From the NCBI RefSeq assembly GCF_963259705.1, contig NC_081846.1, positions 88,114,641 to 88,178,640 on the forward strand: DNA of 64,000 nucleotides. The letters run 5' to 3'. Source of the DNA: Myotis daubentonii. Taxonomy: Eukaryota > Chordata > Mammalia > Chiroptera > Vespertilionidae. The first letter of the stretch is position 1. Each line of letters starts with the position of its first letter. Positions 57,830 to 64,000 of this stretch are shown one piece after another. The translations under genes and the position numbers were made by a program. Under the pieces are notes generated by a model that did not search any database, was not told the DNA's origin, and worked only from the letters and a program-made list of their open reading frames with translations.

Positions 57830-58281
57830 TCCTATATAATAAAAGAGAAACATGCAAATTAACCATCACTGTCACTCCACCACTCCGCTACACCCACCAG
57901 CCAATCAGAGCGACTATGCAATTTAACCCAACAAAGATGGCAGTTAATTTGCATACACAGGTTTGGAGCGAAGACTGAAGATGGCAGCAGTCACGGGGCT
58001 GGAGCGAGCAGGAGGCTTGGGTTGCTCCTGACGATGGAGGAAGCCAAGCTTCCCACCGGCCCTGAACTCTGCTCAAGGAGGGGCTGGGGGCCTGGGCTTC
58101 GCTCAAGGAGCTGGGGGAAAAAAATAAAAAGGAGGGGCTGGGAGCAGCCAGAGTGGATAAGCCAAGCCTTGCTGCTGTGGCCGGACCAAAGGCCTGGGTC
58201 CTGGGTGCCAGAGAAAAACCGGTGCAGGCAGCCTAGGGAAGTAAGGCCTATTGCGTGAATCTTCGTGCAATGGGCCACTAG
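57830..58281 (+). mobile_element. HelibatN-type Helitron with both termini intact
   Basis: 452 bp from tcctatataataaaag to ggccactag, inserted between A (57829) and T (58282), the textbook Helitron target. A 10-bp hairpin (attgcgtgaa / ttcgtgcaat) sits about 12 nt before CTAG. No coding capacity; it would have used Rep/helicase from an autonomous relative. Confidence 0.92.
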
Positions 58282-59117
58282 TAATGTATAATTAGGTAAA
58301 AAAGATGGGGATAGTATGTTCTTCAAAGATAGAGCAGTACATGCATCACAAAGAAGCAAGAGGAGAGGGGAGTTTGATGGCTGTGCACCAATGTGAATGG
58401 AGAATGCAGAGACATTTGAGACTAAGAAGTGGGCTGAGAAACTGACCTTTACAATCAGATTATGGATTAAAAATTACTGTGGACACAATAGAAAGAATTG
58501 GTGGGGCAGCTGGAAACAGGGAGATAAGTGAGCAGGATGCTGGAGGGACTCTGGTCCTGGGCTGGAGGGGAAAACAAAGCATTTGAGGAAAGATGAGCAA
58601 GTGTAATTTAAGGATAAGATGACTGACAGGTGAGGTTAGGGCATGTGAGAACAAGATGATCAGGTGAACCCTGGGCCTCTGTGGTTGTTAGTACCAAGAA
58701 TGGAGATACAACAGGAATAAGAATGATGTTGAACTGGACGCAGAAGCCCGGACAGTTTAGGGAGCCCAGGAGGGCAGGTGGATTCATGGGCTGGATTTCA
58801 GAGATAAGAATTTTATAACTTACATCACACAGTTAGAGTTTGGGATGTCAACATGGCCAGCCCTGTCTCAAATCTGGGATTCAGTCATCTGGAGAAAATG
58901 AGGAATCTCATAAATCATCACAAGATAAGAGTGTGATTTTTCAGGTCCTTACTTGTAATGGCTTTAGTGTGCTACATTTCCAAGGAAATATATGTTCTTG
59001 TCACCCAACTTCAAGAGAAGTAAATGAGCTTGAATCACATGAGTAGGTTTAAATGCCATCCTGAAATTTAGTAAGCTACTTTGCATGTTTTTGTCCTCAT
59101 CTTTTTCTTCTTCATTA
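58282..59117. other. Intergenic, nothing recognised
   Basis: No gene or named repeat; partly resembles an unassigned old repeat. Confidence 0.3.
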
Positions 59118-60611
59118 AAAGTGTGCCATTTTTCTTTTGAACTCTGTATCCAGTAGTTTGCTTGCTTCCGTTTCTTTCACTTGTAACATGTTTCTTTGTC
59201 TCTGAATTTTGGCTGCTTCTGTGTGTATGTTTCTATGTATTAGGTAGAGCTGTTATGTCACCTGGAATTGGTAGAGTGGCCTTGTATATTAGGTGTCTTG
59301 TAGGGCCCAGTGGCTCAGTCTCCCCAGTCACCTGAGCTGGGCACTCTAGGTGTGCTGAGCCCCTGGGTGGGTTGTGTGTACAGTCTTGTTGTAGTTAAGC
59401 CTTGATTGCTGTTGGTGTCACTGGGAAGAGTTGACCTCCAGGCCAAATGGCTGTAAGGACCAGCTGCAACTACAGTGAAAGAACTGCTGTGCAGGAGTCA
59501 CTCCTATGGAACAGAACTTGTTTTAGTGACGTTTTGGCCCACTGAGTCTGCCCCTTGAGTGTGTCGCTTGTATATGCATAGAGTTATAATGTGGTATGGT
59601 CTAAAGCTGTCCACCACCAGGTGCACTGGCTTTCGGGTCTCCTGGGAGGTGCAAAGCCAGCCATTTCCTGGGGCTACCCAGCAGGAATTACAGAGCAAGC
59701 TGCAGATGGCTGCTACTTGTATTGGGCTAAGAAGTTCTCAGGTGAGGCCCAGCTGTGAAGCAAGGCAGGCTGGTGCTAAGTGCAGGGTCTTGGGCTTTTT
59801 GTTGATAGGTATGGGGCATGATGATGCCAGCTACAACTTGTTTGAGAGATTTTAGCAAGGTCTGAAATCTGAGCCAGGATTGGACATTCATATGGAAAAG
59901 CAGCTGCAAACAGCTTGGGTGGGGCTGCAAATTGAATGGGGAAGGGGGGTCTCCAAGACTGAGTGAACAGTGAGGGCCAGGCTGATGGAAACTCAGATAT
60001 GTTTGCCAGTCAGCTCTGCAATGGTGGAGGTCTCAAAATAGGAACAATGACCCTTGCACACACACCTGTCTGGGAGAAAGCTATCCCCAAGTTCCTGCCC
60101 TGATGACAGACAATCCAGTTCCTTCCAGTATGTCTCTGGATTCCCCCAAAGCTGCTACCCAGTGCTAGAGCTCAGAGGAAGTGGCACCATGTAAGTGTGT
60201 GCTTGGGCACTTTAAGAGGAACACCTGGGAGTTTAGCAGCCTCCATGTCACTCAGCCACAATTCCCACTGGTTTTTTACAGCCTGAAGTTATAGGGACAT
60301 CTTTTCCAAGCCCTGGAACCCTGGGCTGAAGGTCTAATGTGGGGTTGGGATCCCCTGCTTCTCACCGGCTGCCTCCACACAAATGATCTCCCTCATGATA
60401 AAAAAAAAAATGGCACATATGGTTGTTGAATGCCTCTGCACCTCCTACCAGTCTCAATGCACTTTCTTCTTTACTTATCTAGTTGTAGGACTTCCATTTA
60501 GCCATATTTTAGGCAGTTCTGAATGGTTGTTCTGTATTTTAGTTGTGATTTTGATGTGGTTGTGGGAGGCAATGAGTACCAGCATCTACCTATGCCACCA
60601 TCTTGTTGAGA

Positions 60612-60887
60612 CTTTCAAAGATCTTAATGAGAATGTCAAAGACATGAGAAAGGACCAGTCAGAAATTAAGCATGCACTAGCTGAAATAAAGAATAATTTC
60701 TTTATTATTCAACAATAGAGGAGAGGATTCCAAGAATCAAATCAATGATTTGGAAATGAGGAATAAAAAACCACCAAATCAGAAGAGCAAAAAGAAAAAA
60801 TAATCCAAAAAATATGAAGATAGTGTAAGGAGCCTCTGGGACAACTTTAAGTTTACCAACATTTGCCAGAAAGAGAAGAGAAGAGAA

Positions 60888-60947
<60 letters not shown>

Positions 60948-61390
60948 ATGTATTTGAAGAAATAATGACAGAAAACTTCCCCTACCTGATGGAAGAAATA
61001 GACTTACAAATCCATGAAGCGCAGAGAGTTCCATACAAGAGGAACCCAAAGAAGCCCACCCCAAGACACATCATAACAAAAATGCCTTTGTCTTTAAAGA
61101 CAAAGAGAGAATCTTAAAAGCAGCAAGAGAAAAGCAGTTAGTTACCTACAAGGAGCATGCATATGATTGTGAGCTGATTTTTCAATAGAAACTTTACAGG
61201 CCAGAAGGGAGTGGCAGGAAATATTTGAAGTGATGAATAGCAAGGACCTACACCCAAGATTACTCTAGCCAGCAAAGCTATCATTTAGAATTGAAGATCA
61301 GATAAAGAGCTTCCCAGACAAGAAAAAGCTAAAGGAGTTCATCACCACCAAACCAGTATTACATGAAATGTTGAAGGGTATTCTTTAAGA
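60612..61390 (+). pseudogene. L1 ORF1p-like pseudogene of the second HAL1-like element
   Basis: Homologous to 52990-52206 (frames carry ENVKDMRKDQSEIK, PTPRHIITK and, further on, REWQEIFEVMNSKDL-type landmarks). It is disrupted by a (GA)n expansion at about 60879-60941, stops and the loss of its N-terminal part to the inversion. Confidence 0.78.
60879..60941 (+). repeat. (GA)n microsatellite inside ORF1
   Basis: About 23 GA units after gaagagaagagaagaggg. The paralogous position in the other HAL1-like copy (around 52650) has only a short GA seed. Confidence 0.9.
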
Positions 61391-61620
61391 AGAGGAGGAG
61401 GAAAAAGGAGGAGGAGGAGAAGAAGAAGAAGGCAACAAATACATATCTATCAACAATTGAATCTAAAAATCAAAATAAATGAATAAGAAATCTAATGAAC
61501 AAAATAAACTGATGAGAAAATAGAATTAGAGGCATGGAAACATGGAACAGGCTGACGAATCTCAGAGAGAAGGGGGTTGGAGGGCCTGGAAGAGATTAAC
61601 CAAAGATTTTATATGTATAG

Positions 61621-62033
61621 TAGAGTCCCGGTGTACAAAATTTGTGCACTCGGTGGGGTTCCTCAGCCTGGCCTCTCGCAGTCCGGGAGCCCTTGGGGGA
61701 TGTCTGACTGATGACTTAGGCCCACTCCCTGTGAGTGGGCCTAAGCTGTCAGTTGGACACCCTTAGCACTGCTGTGGAGGCGGGAGAGGCTCCCATCGCT
61801 GCCGCTGTGCTCTCCAGCCATGAGCCTGGCTTCTGGCTGAGTGACACTCCCCCTGTGGGAGCGCACTGACCACCAGGGGGCAGCTCCTGCATTGAACATC
61901 TGCCCCCTGGTGGTCAGTGCACGTCATAGTGAGCGGTTGAGTGACCTTAGAATATCATTAGCATATTATGCTTTGATTGGTTGAATGGATGACCAACGAC
62001 TGGATACTTAGCATATTAGGCTTTTATTATATA
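61621..62033 (-). mobile_element. HelibatN-type Helitron, first of an adjoining pair
   Basis: Begins tagagtcccggtgtacaaaa (mutated reversed CTAG end) and finishes with the family's reversed 5' block gcatattaggcttttattat. Contains two copies of the ccctggtggtcagtgcac / gcactgaccaccaggggg motif in opposite orientation around 61866-61922. Its 5' end runs directly into the second element. Confidence 0.8.
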
Positions 62034-62252
62034 CTAGAGGCCTGATACATGAAAATCGTGCAAGGGGCTTAGCCCCTGCCAACACGGTGGCTGCCTCGGC
62101 CCCTGCAGTGGTCGGGGGCCTCTGCCTCAACCCCTGTCAGCCACGGCAGCCACCTCTGCCTTGGCCCCCGCTGCCATGGCTTTGTCAGGAAGGTCATCTG
62201 GAAGAACGTCCAGTCTAATTAGCATATTATGCTTTTATTATTATAGAGGATA
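62034..62252 (-). mobile_element. HelibatN-type Helitron, second of the pair
   Basis: ctagaggcctgatacatgaa, a GC-rich body, then ctaattagcatattatgctt and ttattattatagagga before the L1 3' UTR resumes with tatgcattacctatgaacac. Same orientation as its neighbour. Confidence 0.82.
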
Positions 62253-62639
62253 TGCATTACCTATGAACACAGACAATAGGGTGGTGAAGGCCTAGCGTGG
62301 GGCTAAAACTGGGTGGAGGGCGGTAATGGGCGGGGGGAAACGGGGACATCTGTAATACTCTCAATAGTAAAGATAAAATAAAGTGTGCCATTTTTACTCT
62401 GTCTTTGGATGTATATTAAAATAAGGCTGGTTGTGTATGAAAAAAAAAAAAAGACCCAGTCAAGGACACAAGAAGTCAGGCAGATTTTTAGTGAGCCTTG
62501 CTAAACAGCATCCTGCTGGAGACCAGGAGAAAGCCAGGCACTAGTGTACCGATCTCCACCCATCCCAGGCTACCGTGACCTGGGGTTTGCAGGACTTGGG
62601 GACTGTACCTGGTGTGTCACCGGGGTCTGTAAGCTACCT

Positions 62640-62757
62640 TGGGGCAGGTCCTTGTCTTTCTTGTTTCCACTGTGTTCCCAGGTCTGAATGCCGTGCCTGA
62701 CATACAGCAGGCTCTCAAAGAAATGAGGAATGAACAAATAAGTGAATGAATACAACA
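62640..62757 (+). repeat. L2 3' end
   Basis: gccgtgcctgacatacagcaggctctcaaag, then gaggaatgaacaaataagtgaatga, is the typical L2 tail. Confidence 0.7.
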
Positions 62758-62814
62758 CAGAGCCAAAGTAACAGAACTAGACACCCTCATACAGTGATTT
62801 GGTGTAAGTCCTGA

Positions 62815-62925
62815 CTGGAGGGTAGTAATAATAGTTACCTTACAGAGCTGCTGTGTGTGAGGATTAAATGAGATAAAATATAATGTAGTGCTCGGCACAT
62901 GGTAATGCTTCAGGATTTCAAACTA
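62815..62925 (+). repeat. MIR 3' fragment
   Basis: gtaataatagttaccttaca, gtgaggattaaatgagataa and gtgctcggcacatggtaatg in order. Confidence 0.7.
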
Positions 62926-63018
62926 TTGCTCTTTTGTTATGTTTGCTGTTATCGTCTGTTCCTCATAGTCACCATGTTCCAACTATAGTCACCATAGTCA
63001 CTCTTCCAACAGGTTGGT

Positions 63019-63353
63019 TGTAGGTAGAGCTCGGGAAGTATGTCTCAGCGCTGCGGCTGATGCAATGGTGTGAGCACACTCCACCATGATATGCTTTCTC
63101 GGCACACCAGGAAGTAGCAACGCCCGCCTGAACGAACTCCTAGAGTCCCATGCACAGTACCCCAGCCTTTCAGCCATTGGTCGCCTGTAGCAACGTGTCT
63201 CCCTTTGATTGGTGCCCTCATGCTATATATACCCCTGTAGTTCCACAATAAAACGGATCTGCGTCACTGAACCTGGTCTCCGGAGTCGTGCATGCAGACA
63301 CCCTAGCGCATTGGGGCTCCGTCATCCTCACCCCCGAGGGTCCCCCTGCTTCA
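63019..63353 (+). mobile_element. Class II solo LTR
   Basis: 335 bp, TG...CA, TATA at 63224-63230, aataaa at 63247-63252, with a 6-bp duplication gttggt at 63013-63018 and 63354-63359. Length and duplication size suggest an IAP/ERVK-like element reduced to one LTR by recombination. Confidence 0.9.
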
Positions 63354-63359
63354 GTTGGT

Positions 63360-64000
63360 TGATTGAAAGAAGGAACTCTCCACACTTTAGCTCCTTCTTT
63401 TATAAAATGGAGAATCAGTCATGGCTTGCCTCCCTCTCTGGTTGTTACAATAATGAGAAGATGGTATGTGAAGGGATGTTAATATTGGATTTCATTGTCT
63501 TCTAATTGAGAGAACTGTGATTTGAGAAGACAAGTGACTCAGGGCAAGTGGCAGAGCCACGTAGGATATGACTGTGAGAATGTTCTGGAAGGTTGGAATT
63601 ATTAAGCAGAATACAATAGTGACTGTGACACAGCATGCACACAGCTTTGTGGGCTGAGAGGGCCCAGGCTTTGGAATCACGCTGACCTCAATTCCAGTCC
63701 CAGGCTTGTTCATGTTTCCAGGCCTGGCATGAAGTGGGGCCGAGTCTAGGTGTCTGTGCAGATGGAAGAGCAAAGGGTTGTGTGTAAAGCCCGTAGAGCA
63801 GCCCCTCACACCCCTCACTGCAGGGGTTAGATCCATGACAGTAGCTGTTGTGTGACATGACATAGTTCACAAGGGGTCACACTAGGATAGAAACAGAAGT
63901 CTGCTGGCAGCAATTTTAAGTCTCCCTAAGGTTTCAGGAGGAATTCTTTAGCAGCTGGGAGGTCACCGGCCGGGCTGTGGCTGAGGGGTAGAGATGTGGG
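63360..64000. other. Intergenic; MIR fragment near 63.65-63.73 kb
   Basis: ggctttggaatcacgctgac is a degenerate MIR start. Nothing else recognised to the window end. Confidence 0.4.

Larger units (their letters stand above)
59134..62379 (+). mobile_element. HAL1-like insertion with twin-priming 5' inversion
   Basis: One insertion bounded by a perfect 16-bp duplication aaagtgtgccattttt (59118-59133 and 62380-62395). 59134 to about 60610 is the element's 5' UTR inverted, ending at its 5' terminus (gccaccatcttgtt). From about 60612 the ORF1 continues in plus orientation to about 61390, then directly the L1-type 3' UTR and tail. ORF2 is absent, as in the copy at 51.9-54.5 kb. Only about 50 bp are missing at the inversion junction. 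Two Helitrons interrupt the 3' UTR. Confidence 0.88.

Overview
This is a piece of a mammalian nuclear genome, almost certainly from a vespertilionid bat. The evidence is lineage-specific repeats: VES-type tRNA-derived SINEs with A/B boxes and A-rich tails, several non-autonomous Helitrons of the HelibatN type (TC...CTAG ends, 3' terminal box of the form ctagaggcccggtgcac when read on the other strand), a SPIN-like hAT element and other hAT MITEs. There are no bacterial-style operons, and nearly all long open frames are chance or repeat-derived.

Gene content. I can support one multi-exon protein-coding gene, at 984-3351 on the minus strand. Seven coding exons join with consistent phases and GT-AG junctions into exactly 603 nt (200 codons plus stop). 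The product has a signal peptide, a CxxC...CxxxC...CxxC...C...C cysteine pattern, one transmembrane helix and a short tail. This is the architecture of the Izumo/SPACA6/TMEM95 family of sperm membrane proteins. TEX51 is a candidate identity, but I have not verified it. The remaining 60 kb looks intergenic.

Layout. 1-4 kb: the gene. 4.2-6 kb: SINE and an ancient HAL1/L1 ORF1 relic. 6-13.4 kb: mostly old sequence, with an ancient LTR and an L1 3' end carrying a Helitron. 13.4-22.4 kb: a 19-bp minisatellite split by a 6.6-kb class II endogenous retrovirus (ERV) with paired LTRs and a 6-bp target duplication. The ERV itself contains a VES SINE, so the order is array, then ERV, then SINE. 22.4-31 kb: Helitrons, MIR/L2 fragments, an L1 3' fragment, a hAT MITE and microsatellites. 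31-38 kb: two old L1s carrying nested MITE, hAT and SINE insertions. 39.9 kb: SPIN-like hAT. 42.4-46.2 kb: VES SINE, then an L1 relic containing an unusual SINE with a 5' extension, a gammaretroviral-type solo LTR and a terminal Helitron. 47.7-50.3 kb: minus-strand ERV 3' part (LTR plus env relic). 51.9-54.5 kb: a HAL1-like element (5'UTR, ORF1, 3'UTR, no ORF2). 57.8-58.3 kb: a Helitron with both ends intact. 59.1-62.4 kb: a second HAL1-like insertion with a twin-priming inversion, a 16-bp target duplication and two adjoining Helitrons. 63.0-63.4 kb: a class II solo LTR.

The window is best read as a record of nested transposition. The most interesting items are the Izumo-like gene, the minisatellite interrupted by a retrovirus, the SINE with a roughly 430-bp 5' extension, the paired HAL1 elements with Helitrons in their 3' ends, and an inverted 85-bp duplication beside a Helitron terminus. 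Family names for repeats are from recall of consensus features, not from a database search.
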